From: Streptomyces sp. CB02414
Lineage (GTDB): Bacteria; Actinomycetota; Actinomycetes; Streptomycetales; Streptomycetaceae
NCBI RefSeq assembly: GCF_001905385.1
Contig: NZ_LIPF01000002.1
Span: 682,001 to 746,000, forward strand
Direction of reading: 5' to 3'
Length of the DNA: 64,000 nt
This document shows positions 17,953 through 26,335 of this stretch, piece by piece. Both the position numbers and the translations under genes were made by a program. The notes below the pieces were generated by a model. The model made no database searches and was not told the origin of the DNA. It saw nothing but the letters and a program-made list of their open reading frames with translations. How positions within the stretch are numbered: position 1 is the first letter of the stretch; each line of letters begins with the position of its first letter.

Positions 17953-18234
17953 TTAGCGGCGCTTCGACTTCCGGTCGTCCTTGACGTGACCCCGGAAGGT
18001 GCGCGTCGGCGAGAACTCGCCGAGCTTGTGGCCGACCATGGACTCGGTGACAAACACCGGGATGTGGGTCTTGCCGTTGTGCACCGCGATCGTGTGGCCG
18101 AGCATGGCCGGGACGATCATCGAGCGACGGGACCAGGTCTTGATGACGTTCTTGGTGCCCGCTTCGTTCTGGACGTCCACCTTCTTGATCAGGTGGTCGT
18201 CGACGAAGGGCCCCTTCTTCAAGCTACGAGGCAT
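17953..18234 (-). CDS. rpsS: 30S ribosomal protein S19
   Basis: A 93-residue S19 of the 30S head. It starts [19 protein letters not shown], and [30 protein letters not shown] leads to the basic C-terminus. It is 12 bp after rplB. Confidence 0.98.
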   Translation of the reverse strand: MPRSLKKGPFVDDHLIKKVDVQNEAGTKNVIKTWSRRSMIVPAMLGHTIAVHNGKTHIPVFVTESMVGHKLGEFSPTRTFRGHVKDDRKSKRR

Positions 18235-18246
18235 CTCAACCCGTCC

Positions 18247-19083
18247 TTAGCGCTTCTTGTTCGTCTTGCGGCGGCGGACGATGTACTTGTTCGACGCCTT
18301 CTTGGGCGAACGAGTACGGCCTTCCTTCTTGCCCCACGGGGACACGGGGTGACGACCACCGGAGGTCCGGCCCTCACCACCACCGTGCGGGTGGTCCACC
18401 GGGTTCATGACCACACCACGGACGGTCGGGCGAACGCCCAGCCACCGCTTGCGGCCCGCCTTGCCCCAGTTGATGTTCGACTGCTCGGCGTTGCCGACCT
18501 CGCCGACGGTGGCGCGGCAGCGCACGTCGACCAGGCGGATCTCTCCGGACGGCATGCGCAGGTGGGCCATCTGGCCCTCCTTCGCGAGCAGCTGCACGGA
18601 GGCACCGGCGGAGCGGGCGAACTTGGCACCGCCACCGGGACGGAGCTCGATCGCGTGGATCGTGGTACCGACCGGGATGTTGCGGAGGGCCAGGTTGTTG
18701 CCCGGCTTGATGTCGGCCCCGGGACCGTTCTCGACGCGGTCACCCTGCTGCAGGTTGCGCGGGGCGAGGATGTAGCGCTTCTCGCCGTCGGCGTAGTGCA
18801 GCAGCGCGATGCGCGCGGTGCGGTTGGGGTCGTACTCGATGTGCGCGACCTTCGCCGGCACGCCGTCCTTGTCGTGACGACGGAAGTCGATCACGCGGTA
18901 GGCGCGCTTGTGTCCGCCACCCTGGTGGCGAACGGTCACACGACCGGCGTTGTTACGGCCGCCCTTGCTGTGCAGCGGGCGGACCAGCGACTTCTCCGGC
19001 GTGGACCGCGTGACCTCGACGAAGTCGGCGACGGAGGAGCCACGGCGGCCCGGCGTCGTCGGCTTGTACTTGCGGATTCCCAT
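18247..19083 (-). CDS. rplB: 50S ribosomal protein L2
   Basis: A 278-residue L2 next to the peptidyl transferase centre. It begins [15 protein letters not shown] and keeps the region [14 protein letters not shown], whose His is essential for peptidyl transfer in E. coli. The usual [22 protein letters not shown] core is present. It is 41 bp after rplW. Confidence 0.98.
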   Translation of the reverse strand: MGIRKYKPTTPGRRGSSVADFVEVTRSTPEKSLVRPLHSKGGRNNAGRVTVRHQGGGHKRAYRVIDFRRHDKDGVPAKVAHIEYDPNRTARIALLHYADGEKRYILAPRNLQQGDRVENGPGADIKPGNNLALRNIPVGTTIHAIELRPGGGAKFARSAGASVQLLAKEGQMAHLRMPSGEIRLVDVRCRATVGEVGNAEQSNINWGKAGRKRWLGVRPTVRGVVMNPVDHPHGGGEGRTSGGRHPVSPWGKKEGRTRSPKKASNKYIVRRRKTNKKR

Positions 19084-19124
19084 TTCTCAGTCCTCGTCCG
19101 ATATTCGGACGATCCGGACCTCCG

Positions 19125-19544
19125 TCAGGAGGTCGGACCGCCGAAGATGTCGATACGGTCGCCCTCGGCAAGGGTCACGATCGCGCGCTTGCTGTCGGCA
19201 CGCTTGCCGAAGCCCGTGCGGGTCCGCTTGCGCTTGCCCTGGCGGTTGATCGTGTTGACCCCGGTGACCTTGACCGAGAAGACCGCCTGGACGGCCTCCT
19301 TGATCTCGGTCTTGTTGGAGCCCGGCGCGACGATGAACGTGTACTTGTTCTCGTCGAGGAGCGCGTAGCTCTTCTCGGACACGACCGGCTTCAGCAGCAC
19401 GTCACGGGGGTCCGTGAACGACTTGCTGACCGGGGTGACGACGGTGTTCTTGCCTTCGGCGGCGTGCCGACGCGCCTTCTTGACGCGCGCTTCCTTGGCC
19501 TTCTTCGCGGCCTTGGAGGCGATGGCGGGGTGACGGATGGCCAT
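19125..19544 (-). CDS. rplW: 50S ribosomal protein L23
   Basis: A 139-residue L23 at the tunnel exit, the docking site for trigger factor and SRP. The L23 fold starts near residue 45 ([26 protein letters not shown]). The 40-residue basic, Ala-rich leader is an actinobacterial extension. Its ATG overlaps the rplD stop by one base. Confidence 0.97.
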   Translation of the reverse strand: MAIRHPAIASKAAKKAKEARVKKARRHAAEGKNTVVTPVSKSFTDPRDVLLKPVVSEKSYALLDENKYTFIVAPGSNKTEIKEAVQAVFSVKVTGVNTINRQGKRKRTRTGFGKRADSKRAIVTLAEGDRIDIFGGPTS

Positions 19545-20200
19545 CAGGCCTCGCTCCCTTCGGTGTCATTGGCCTTCGGGCCGGACACGAAGGACTCGAA
19601 GGCGGCCTGGGTGAAGACCACGTCGTCCGAGACGAGAACGTCGTACGTGTTCAGCTGGCCCGGCTCCAGGATGTGGATCTGGGGCAGGTTGCGGGCGGAC
19701 AGCCACGCGGCCTCGTCGGCGCGGTCGACGACCAGGAGCAGGTTCTTGCGCTCCGAGATCTTGCCGAACAGCGTTCGGGCGGCCTTCGTCGACGGGCTCT
19801 CGCCCTCGACGACGCCGGAGACGACGTGGATGCGGTTGTGACGGGCCCGGTCGGTGAGGGCGTGACGCAGGGCGGCAGCCTTCATCTTCTTCGGGGTGCG
19901 CTGCGAGTAGTCGCGCGGCACGGGACCGTGCACGACGCCACCACCGGCGAACTGCGGCGCACGGGTCGAGCCCTGACGGGCGCGGCCGGTGCCCTTCTGG
20001 CGGTACGGCTTCTTGCCACCGCCGCGGACCTCGCCACGGGTCTTGGTCTTGTGCGTGCCCTGGCGGGCAGCGGCCAGCTGCGCGACGACGACCTGGTGGA
20101 TCAGCGGGATGCTGACCTTCTCAACGTCGAAGATCTCCGCGGGGAGCTCGACGGTGCCGGCCTTGTCGCCCGCCGGCGAAAGGATGTCAACAGTGCTCAT
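19544..20200 (-). CDS. rplD: 50S ribosomal protein L4
   Basis: A 218-residue L4. The tunnel loop ([25 protein letters not shown]) and [18 protein letters not shown] are typical. In E. coli L4 represses the S10 operon by binding its leader. The 500-bp leader upstream of rpsJ here would be the place to look for an equivalent. It lies 8 bp after rplC. Confidence 0.98.
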   Translation of the reverse strand: MSTVDILSPAGDKAGTVELPAEIFDVEKVSIPLIHQVVVAQLAAARQGTHKTKTRGEVRGGGKKPYRQKGTGRARQGSTRAPQFAGGGVVHGPVPRDYSQRTPKKMKAAALRHALTDRARHNRIHVVSGVVEGESPSTKAARTLFGKISERKNLLLVVDRADEAAWLSARNLPQIHILEPGQLNTYDVLVSDDVVFTQAAFESFVSGPKANDTEGSEA

Positions 20201-20208
20201 CGGTTACC

Positions 20209-20853
20209 TCAGGCCCCCTTGGCCGCGGTGCGGACCAGGACGAGGCCGCCGTTCGGACCGGGAACCGCGCCCTTGATGAGCAGCAGACCCTTCTCCGCGT
20301 CAACGGCGTGGACGGTCAGGTTCTGGGTGGTGACCCGCTCGTTGCCCATACGGCCGGCCATGCGGAGGCCCTTGAACACGCGGCCCGGGGTGGCGCAGCC
20401 ACCGATGGAACCGGGCGAGCGGTGCTTGCGCTGGGTGCCGTGTCCGGCGCCGAGGCCCTTGAAGTTGTGACGCTTCATGACACCGGCGAAGCCCTTGCCC
20501 TTGCTCTTGCCGGTCACGTCGACCTTGATGCCGGCCTCGAAGACCTCGGCGGTGACTTCCTGGCCGAGCGTGTACTCGGCGGCGTCGGCCGTGCGGATCT
20601 CGACGAGGTGGCGGCGGGGGGTGACGTCGGCCTTGGCGAAGTGGCCCTTGAGGGGCTTGTTCACCTTGCGCGGGTCGATCTCGCCGAACGCGATCTGGAC
20701 GGACTCGTAGCCGTCGACGTCGTTCGTGCGGACCTGGGTGACGACGTTGGGGCCGGCCTTGACGACGGTGACCGGAACAACACGGTTGTTCTCGTCCCAC
20801 ACCTGCGTCATGCCGAGCTTCTCGCCCAGGATGCCCTTGATCTGCTTGTTCAT
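20209..20853 (-). CDS. rplC: 50S ribosomal protein L3
   Basis: A 214-residue L3 that reaches the peptidyl transferase centre. It has [18 protein letters not shown], the [17 protein letters not shown] signature, and [16 protein letters not shown], which includes the Gln methylated in E. coli. ATG 20853 (MNKQIKG) is the normal start. The longer frame reaches back into rpsJ. Confidence 0.98.
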   Translation of the reverse strand: MNKQIKGILGEKLGMTQVWDENNRVVPVTVVKAGPNVVTQVRTNDVDGYESVQIAFGEIDPRKVNKPLKGHFAKADVTPRRHLVEIRTADAAEYTLGQEVTAEVFEAGIKVDVTGKSKGKGFAGVMKRHNFKGLGAGHGTQRKHRSPGSIGGCATPGRVFKGLRMAGRMGNERVTTQNLTVHAVDAEKGLLLIKGAVPGPNGGLVLVRTAAKGA

Positions 20854-20869
20854 CTTCAGATCACCGGCC

Positions 20870-21178
20870 TCAGAGCTTGATCTCGATGTCGACACCGGCC
20901 GGGAGGTCGAGTCGCATCAGAGAGTCAACGGTCTTGGGGGTCGGGTCGAGGATGTCGATCAGGCGCTTGTGCGTGCGCATCTCGAAGTGCTCGCGCGAGT
21001 CCTTGTACTTGTGCGGCGACTTGATGACGCAGTACACGTTCTTCTCAGTGGGCAGCGGCACCGGGCCCGCGACCGACGCACCAGTGCGGGTCACCGTCTC
21101 GACGATCTTCTTCGCCGAGCTGTCGATGACCTCGTGGTCGTAGGCCTTGAGCCGGATGCGGATCTTCTGTCCCGCCAT
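20870..21178 (-). CDS. rpsJ: 30S ribosomal protein S10
   Basis: A 102-residue S10, first gene of the cluster and the NusG/NusB contact for antitermination. It is [21 protein letters not shown], then [38 protein letters not shown] 21178 matches the family start. Upstream lies a 521-bp regulatory gap and then the divergent ATPase-nuclease gene. tuf and fusA, which often lie close to rpsJ, are not in this window. Confidence 0.98.
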   Translation of the reverse strand: MAGQKIRIRLKAYDHEVIDSSAKKIVETVTRTGASVAGPVPLPTEKNVYCVIKSPHKYKDSREHFEMRTHKRLIDILDPTPKTVDSLMRLDLPAGVDIEIKL

Positions 21179-21699
21179 GGCTACTTCGTAGTCCTGTCTC
21201 TCGTAACGCTCTGGTACCCGGCGGTTCCTTGCAGTCCCGCTCCCCCTCCGACCCACGCGGTCGGGCGTGTCGCACTCCCGCTGACACAGATGTCCCTTGT
21301 TCGAACATCCCTGCTCTGGGAGGTGCGGGCCCTTCCGGTACCGCGGACCGGGGGCGAGAGGCCCACCGGGCGCCTGGCCGGTACCCCGCTGACACTTCCC
21401 GGAAGATTCCCGTACGTCCGCCCCTGATCAGGGACGACGAGTACTGTGGGACTCGCTTCCGGTCCTCCCGGCGGGAGGCGCGCAGCATCGGCACTCGACC
21501 GAGCAACCCCGTTAGTCTGCCATACGGGGCGGGATGCTGGCCAATCGGGCCGGAGAGAATACCCCGGGGGTGGCGGAGATCAAACCCGGGGCCTGCGGAC
21601 GCGTCCTCCTCCTTCGGGCGACCTCACCGGGTTGCGGCACGCGGTGCGGTGGGAGCAGGGCAGACTGCCCCCACGATCACAGCACAGAAGGGCCCGGTC
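21179..21699. promoter_or_regulatory. divergent leader of the S10 operon
   Basis: This 521-bp noncoding stretch lies between rpsJ (minus) and the ATPase-nuclease gene (plus). A candidate minus-strand promoter has TTGGCC at 21544-21539 and CAGACT at 21519-21514 with a 19-nt spacer. That would give a leader of over 300 nt, long enough for autogenous control. A perfect 10-bp palindrome, TGTTCGAACA, lies at 21298-21307. I do not see a protein-coding frame I would support. Confidence 0.45.
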
Positions 21700-23715
21700 A
21701 TGGTCAGGGTGCGGTTGGAGACCAGTCGTGAGCATGTCGCCGAGCTTGCTCGCCTGCGGGATCCGGTCGGCGCGGTCGAAGAGCTGGTGTGGAACGCCCT
21801 TGACGCAGACTGCGCACGCGTCGTCGTCACCCTGGAACGCAACGACCTCGGTGGTGTGGACCGCGTCCGGATCCAGGACGACGGCTACGGGATGTCCGCC
21901 AAGGACTGCGAGGAGTACTTCCGGCCCATCGGCTCGTCCTGGAAGAGGCGGGCGGAGGGCACGCCGGTCAGGAACCGCGCGCTGCACGGCAAGAACGGAC
22001 GGGGTCGGGTACGCGCTTTCGCCCTGGGTGCCTACGTCCGCTGGACCAGCGTGAGCGAGACGGCGCTGGGGAGACGACAACTCGTCATCGAGGCCGACAG
22101 GCGTTCCATGGACGAGTTCGACATCGGTGAGGCCGAGCCGACGACCGAACCCCGGGGCACGCTGTGCGAGGCATTCGGCGGCGAGGAACTGGACGTGCTC
22201 GCTGACGAGCGCGCCAGGTCCTCACTCACCGCGGCTTTCGCCACCTACCTGGAGAAGTACCCGGACGTGCGTATCGATTACGACGGCCGTGATCTCGACC
22301 CGGCGGCAGAGCAGCTGCACGCCGGCGACTACGTCCTCGATGCGTCCTCCGGCGGAGGCGGCGAGCCCGCGAGGCTCAGGGTCGTCGAGTGGCGCAGACC
22401 GGTCCCCCGCGCACTCTTTCTGTGCGACGCCGAAGGCATGTCCCGTGCCCAGCTCAAGCCGGGGATCCAGGCTCCTGGCTTCGAGTTCACAGCTCACCTG
22501 AGCTGGGGCGGCTTCGAGGACGTCGACTCCGAGCAGCTCGCCTTCACCGACTGGGCGCCTGATGGCCCTCTGACCGAGATGCTCGCGGCAGCCCGTGAAC
22601 AGTTGCGCACGCACTTCCGGGCCCGTGTCGACGAACGGCGACGCGAGCAGGTCGCCGAGTGGCGACGTGATGGCATCTACCCGTACGCCACCGACCCAGC
22701 CGACGAGAGGCAGCGGGCGGAGCGCGAGACCTTCGACGCCGTGGCCACCACTGTCTTCCGGCACCTGCCGAAATCCAAGGGCACGCGCAGAACAACCTTC
22801 GCACTCCTGCGATCCGTGCTCTCGCACGAACCCTCGGACGTGCTGCGGATCGCGGACGAGCTCTTCGCGCTCTCGAAGCAGGAGAGAGACGAGCTGATCC
22901 GGCTCCTGGAAAGGACCACCCTCTCGGCACTGATCAAGGCCTCGACCGCAGTGGCCGACCGCATCGACTTCCTCACTGCTCTGGAGCACCTCGTCTTCGC
23001 TCCCGAGACGAAGCCGCGGGTCAAGGAACGGGACGAACTCCACCGCATCCTGGAGGACCGCTGCTGGGTGTTCGGCGAGGAGTACGCACTGCACGTCAGT
23101 GATCGCAGCCTCCACGAGGTACTCGTCCAGCACTGCCGGCTGCTCGGCCGCGACGCTCCCGCACCAGGGCCCGTACTGCGCGAGGACGGGCGGCCCGGCC
23201 GGGTCGATCTCATGCTGTCCCGCGCCGCACGGCACCGGAAGGGAGAACGCCATCATCTGGTCGTCGAACTGAAACGCCCCGCCGTCGTTCTCGGCATGGC
23301 GGAGTTCAGCCAGATCAGCAGCTACGCGGAAGCGGTGATGTCCGACGACCGGTTCCGTGATCCGGCAGTGACCTGGGACTTCTGGCTCGTCGGCAACGCC
23401 ATGGACAACGCCCTGCGGCAGCTGGCCCACCAGACGGACCGCGTCCCTGGATGCGCAGTCTCCGCCCCCCGCTTCCGGATCATGGTGAAGACGTGGGGAG
23501 AGATCATCGAGGACTGTCAGGAGCGCCTGCGCTTCCACAGCGAGCAGTTGGAATACCAGTCCTCCACGGAGCACGCCATGGACTACCTGGTCCGCAACCA
23601 TGGCGACGCGGTGGCGGAGCTGGTGGGTGACGGGACGATTCCCGCTCCTCGGGACACCGGCGCCCACATCTCTCGAGTCGAGGCTCGAACGGACAATGGG
23701 ATCACGCCACCATGA
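21700..23715 (+). CDS. GHKL/Hsp90-type ATPase fused to a PD-(D/E)XK (Shedu/DUF4263-like) nuclease
   Basis: A 671-residue two-domain protein. Residues about 1-200 form a GHKL ATPase: the N box EELVWNALDADCARV (Glu28, Asn32), the G1 box QDDGYGM at 59-65, and a glycine-rich lid GKNGRGRVRAF at 97-107. A middle region (200-430) includes a charged helical part. Residues about 445-600 look like a PD-(D/E)XK nuclease: LHRILEDRCWVFGEEY opens it, then RVDLML with Asp503, VVELKRP with Glu523 and Lys525, and Gln538 in FSQISSYAEAV. That order is the DUF4263/Shedu pattern. ATG 21700 has GAAGGG 7 nt upstream. An immune (anti-phage) role is inferred from domains and from the remnant helicase behind it. DNA repair or a stress role is possible. 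Confidence 0.8.
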   Translation: MVRVRLETSREHVAELARLRDPVGAVEELVWNALDADCARVVVTLERNDLGGVDRVRIQDDGYGMSAKDCEEYFRPIGSSWKRRAEGTPVRNRALHGKNGRGRVRAFALGAYVRWTSVSETALGRRQLVIEADRRSMDEFDIGEAEPTTEPRGTLCEAFGGEELDVLADERARSSLTAAFATYLEKYPDVRIDYDGRDLDPAAEQLHAGDYVLDASSGGGGEPARLRVVEWRRPVPRALFLCDAEGMSRAQLKPGIQAPGFEFTAHLSWGGFEDVDSEQLAFTDWAPDGPLTEMLAAAREQLRTHFRARVDERRREQVAEWRRDGIYPYATDPADERQRAERETFDAVATTVFRHLPKSKGTRRTTFALLRSVLSHEPSDVLRIADELFALSKQERDELIRLLERTTLSALIKASTAVADRIDFLTALEHLVFAPETKPRVKERDELHRILEDRCWVFGEEYALHVSDRSLHEVLVQHCRLLGRDAPAPGPVLREDGRPGRVDLMLSRAARHRKGERHHLVVELKRPAVVLGMAEFSQISSYAEAVMSDDRFRDPAVTWDFWLVGNAMDNALRQLAHQTDRVPGCAVSAPRFRIMVKTWGEIIEDCQERLRFHSEQLEYQSSTEHAMDYLVRNHGDAVAELVGDGTIPAPRDTGAHISRVEARTDNGITPP

Positions 23716-24070
23716 CTGCCTGCGGAGCAGGCAACGTCACCCCCGAGGCGGAGAAGATGTCGGCGGCGAGCATGGCGTCACCGCGCGCCGCCATCCTGAT
23801 TCGCAGCGCCTCGGCCGCCAGCCGGTACAGCCCAGGGTCGGCGTCAAAGCCGCCCTCCGCTCCGGGGGCGGACTCGGCCAGCCCCGCCTCGTCGTCCTGG
23901 TAGAGGATCCTCTCGTCCACGGTGCCGTCGGGCCGACGGTAGGTGACCTGCGCCGCCGTCAGCCCGTACATCCGCACCGCGACGATCGTGACGTCGCCGT
24001 CGGTAACGATGCCCGACACGGTCCGCCCCGCCGTCAGATCACCGAGGCGGAGCCGACCCCGCAAAGGCAT
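23702..24070 (-). pseudogene. N-terminal remnant of a SNF2/DEAD-type helicase
   Basis: A 122-residue frame from ATG 24070; ATG 24088 or GTG 24124 are alternatives. The pattern LRLGDLTAGRTVSG, TIVAVRMYG, VTYRRPDGT, ILYQDDEAGL and then FDADPGLYRLAAEALRIRMA matches, from memory, the first 100 or so residues of large bacterial SNF2-type helicases with a DUF3883-like context. In those, a PLPHQ motif and the P-loop follow. Here the protein stops just after LPAPQ, before any helicase motif. Its 3' end overlaps the end of the ATPase-nuclease gene by 14 bp, tail to tail. A stand-alone small protein is possible, but a truncated gene fits better. Confidence 0.5.
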
Positions 24071-24196
24071 CCCCGTTTTCCCCCGCATCCCTTGATCCCG
24101 TCCGTGAAGGTGCGGTGAAGGCACCTTCTCCCGATGCCCATGATGCCGTAAGGGAAGAACGGGGTCACGGAGAGCACGGAACCCGCATCGTCTCGA

Positions 24197-24397
24197 TCAG
24201 TCGCGCATACCCACCGAGCCGAACGGCGCGACGAACGCGGCCCACGCTTCCGGCGTGAGCGCGAGCCGCGGGCCGGACGCTTTCTTGGAGTCGCGGACGT
24301 GGACCGTGGCGGGGGCGGGGGCGACTTCGATGCAGTCGCCGGGCTCGCCGCTGCTGCTGTAGCTGCTCTTGAACCAGTGGAGTTCAGCGGTGCTCAT
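24197..24397 (-). CDS. DUF397 protein (BldB/AbaA-OrfD-like)
   Basis: A 66-residue protein of the streptomycete-specific DUF397 family: LHWFKSSYSSSGEPGDCIEVA, a VHVRDSKK segment, and LTPEAWAAFV. Such proteins occur in dozens of copies per genome next to an XRE-DUF5753 regulator and act with it, either as partner or as a toxin-antitoxin-like pair. Its ATG overlaps the regulator stop by 4 bp (ATGA). The second copy at 37374 shares the layout. Confidence 0.9.
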   Translation of the reverse strand: MSTAELHWFKSSYSSSGEPGDCIEVAPAPATVHVRDSKKASGPRLALTPEAWAAFVAPFGSVGMRD

Positions 24398-25239
24398 AGT
24401 CTCCCCAGTGCTTGCTCGACGAAGGCCTGCGACTCCCGCGGCGTGAGAGCCTGCGCCCGGATCATGCCATAGCGCAGTTCGAGGATCCGGAGGTCCTTGG
24501 GGCTTGAGACCGGACGGCCGCTGAACGCCCCGTCGGAACGTCCCATCGCCGTGCCGTCGGCGAACTTCAGCACCTCGATCATGCCTTGCGATCCGGCATG
24601 CTCCTGCCTGTCGGTCGGCATGACCTGAAGCGTTACGTTCCTCAACTGCGCCACTTCCAGGATGTGTTCCAGCTGTCGACGCAGCACCATTTTCCCACCG
24701 TAGGGGCGTCCGAGCGTCACCTGTTCCTGGACGAAGCTGAGCGTGGGTGGGGGCTCCCTCCTGAGAACGGCCTGCCGCGCTACGCGGGCAGCAGTCTCCC
24801 GCTCCACAACGTCGTCGGCGAGCGCCGGCTGCGTCATCTCGAACAGCGTGCGCGCGTACTCCTCCGTCTGCAACAGCCCGTGGATGTTGTGGTTGCTGTA
24901 CAGCAGCATCTCCACCGACCGTTCCTCCAGTTCGGCCAGCTGCCGCACCTTCTTCGGATACCGCGCCTTGCGCATGTCCTCCATGAAGGCCCTCAGATGC
25001 CCCTGTGCCTTCAGTAACTGGTCCGCCCGGTCCAGGTACTCTGGCCGGGGAATCCGGGCCCCGCGTTCGATCTTGCGGACCATGTCCTCGCCGTACCCGA
25101 GGGACTCCGCCAGCTCGGACACGCTCACCCCGGCCGCCTCCCGGCAGACCCTGAGCAGGCGGCCCACCGCCTGGACCACTGGCTCGACCTCATCGCCCGG
25201 CTCGACGTCCCAGCCCGCCTCGTCGACACCCTTGTCCAC
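24394..25239 (-). CDS. XRE-family regulator with DUF5753 (WhiJ-like)
   Basis: A 281-residue regulator. The helix-turn-helix spans about residues 25-80 (LRVCREAAGVSVSELAESLGYGEDMVRKIERG). DUF5753 fills the rest (NIHGLLQTEEYARTLFE, VRRQLEHILEVAQLRNVTLQVMP, LRYGMIRAQALTPRES). GTG 25239 is preceded by GGAGGAGG. The frame is open to 25449, but that extension covers the divergent promoter. Translation is coupled to DUF397. The third member of the classic WhiJ-type trio, the ATPase at 25384, is broken. Confidence 0.9.
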   Translation of the reverse strand: MDKGVDEAGWDVEPGDEVEPVVQAVGRLLRVCREAAGVSVSELAESLGYGEDMVRKIERGARIPRPEYLDRADQLLKAQGHLRAFMEDMRKARYPKKVRQLAELEERSVEMLLYSNHNIHGLLQTEEYARTLFEMTQPALADDVVERETAARVARQAVLRREPPPTLSFVQEQVTLGRPYGGKMVLRRQLEHILEVAQLRNVTLQVMPTDRQEHAGSQGMIEVLKFADGTAMGRSDGAFSGRPVSSPKDLRILELRYGMIRAQALTPRESQAFVEQALGRL

Positions 25240-25383
25240 GGCTCCTCCTCCGGCGCGTACGCGTACTCGTACTCGTACAACGCCCGGGACAGCCGAGACA
25301 GCCGAGACAAAAGCCGGGTCAGTGACGGTACGTGCAGGCGTTGTCACCCATCCACCGAAGCAGGCTCCGCCACGCTGAGTGAC
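25240..25383. promoter_or_regulatory. divergent regulatory region of the first WhiJ-type module
   Basis: This 144-bp gap shares two blocks with the second module (38444-38601). One is a 25-nt identical stretch at 25367-25391, ending inside the ATPase start. The other is a CAGTGACGGTACGTGC-like element at 25320-25335, 49 bp before the GTG in both loci. They are candidate binding sites for the XRE proteins. Confidence 0.5.
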
Positions 25384-25815
25384 GTGAACCAAGAGATCAG
25401 TGAGCCTCCGCGCCGCCTCACCGGTCTCATCTGCAACTTCGGCCTCCAATTGTCACCGACACCTTGCGACGCCCGTCTCGCCCGGCTGCTGGCCACCGAG
25501 CAATTGCGCCTGTGGGGGCTGCCCACGCAACCCCGCGGAGCTCATCGTCGGGGAGCTCGCGGCCAACGCAGCCACCCATGGCCGCGTATCCGGCCGGGAC
25601 TTCCGGCTGCTGATGTACGTCGTCGGCGACACGCTCCGCATCGAGGGTGACCGACACGCGTGGTGACCTGCTCCCGTGCCCGCAGCAGACCGCGGCCGAC
25701 GCCGAGTCCGGCCGCGGCCTGCTGTTGGTGGACGCCCCGCCGACCGCTGGGGAGTCGTCCCCGGCCCGCCTCCGCGCAAAACCGTCTGGGCCGAGGTGGG
25801 GACCGGACCCGCCGG
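25384..25815 (+). pseudogene. frameshifted HATPase_c regulatory ATPase (AbaA-OrfA/RsfA-like)
   Basis: Compared with the intact copy at 38602-39033, the reading frame is broken three times. Near 25515-25550 two bases are missing after LWGLPTQP. Near 25647-25650 one base is inserted (CGCATCGAGGGTGACC against CGCATCGAGGTCACC). Near 25738-25745 one base is missing. Across the three frames the protein is otherwise recognisable: VNQ start, ARLARLLATEQLRLWGLP, ELIVGELAANAATHGRV (N box), then TDTRG, ESGRGLLLVD and RKTVWAE. GTG 25384 has the same upstream sequence as the intact copy. It is a decayed member of an anti-sigma-type ATPase family. Three lesions make sequencing error unlikely. Confidence 0.85.
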
Positions 25816-25845
25816 GAGACGACGCGCCAACCGGCGCCGTCTCAC

Positions 25846-26313
25846 CTACGACCGGCGCCCCCGTAGAGCCCGCCAGGCGCTCTCAATGGCATCTTCGGTC
25901 CGTAGCCACCAGCCTTCCAGTTTGTTCCGCACCGTCATGTACACCCACCGCCGCTTGAACCATGGCGGCAAATCATGGAACGGCACGAATGCCAACGTGT
26001 CCCTGATCGGGTGCTCGGCGATACCGCCGGGGCCCTCGGCGCGCAGGGCCGCGAACAGCTCGGGGGTCAACTCACCGTTGCGCCTGGCCGCAGTGCCCGC
26101 GGCGGTGTAGGCGAACCCTCGCTGAGCGGGGTCGGACAAGCGCATCGCCCTGATGATGCGGGGAGACGCCTGTTGCAACGAGCAGTGGAAGGCCAGTCCG
26201 ATCACGGCCGTGCCAAGGTGATCCGCTCCGCGTTCGAAGGCGGCGTCCACTTCGGCGGGCTCGTTGATGCCCAACAGGCCCTCGCCGCTCTCCCAGTCCC
26301 ACTCGGAGGCCAT
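25846..26313 (-). CDS. immunity-like helical protein A, downstream of RHS toxin
   Basis: A 155-residue protein starting at ATG 26313, 22 bp after the RHS toxin stop. It begins WDWESGEGLLGINEP and contains GTAVIGLAFHCSLQQASPRIIRAMRL and QRGFAYTAAGTAARRNGELTPELFAAL. It is rich in helices and reminiscent of HEAT-like immunity proteins. It is clearly paralogous to the protein at 31417-31884. Position right behind the variable toxin tip is the usual place for the cognate immunity gene, and that is the inferred role. No enzymatic motif is seen. The family name is not known to me. Confidence 0.65.
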   Translation of the reverse strand: MASEWDWESGEGLLGINEPAEVDAAFERGADHLGTAVIGLAFHCSLQQASPRIIRAMRLSDPAQRGFAYTAAGTAARRNGELTPELFAALRAEGPGGIAEHPIRDTLAFVPFHDLPPWFKRRWVYMTVRNKLEGWWLRTEDAIESAWRALRGRRS

Positions 26314-26335
26314 TACCGCCCCTTCTTTCCGTCTT

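Noticed and set aside
21298-21307. LexA-type SOS box in the S10 leader
   Set aside because: TGTTCGAACA is palindromic but lacks the CGAAC-n4-GTTCG spacing of Gram-positive LexA sites.
23916-24124. A full helicase gene continuing from the fragment at 23702
   Set aside because: No frame in either direction contains a P-loop or DEAH box; only the N-terminal part is present.
25240-25449. 70-residue N-terminal extension of the XRE regulator
   Set aside because: It would cover the divergent promoter. GTG 25239 has GGAGGAGG in front and the second module starts at the equivalent place.
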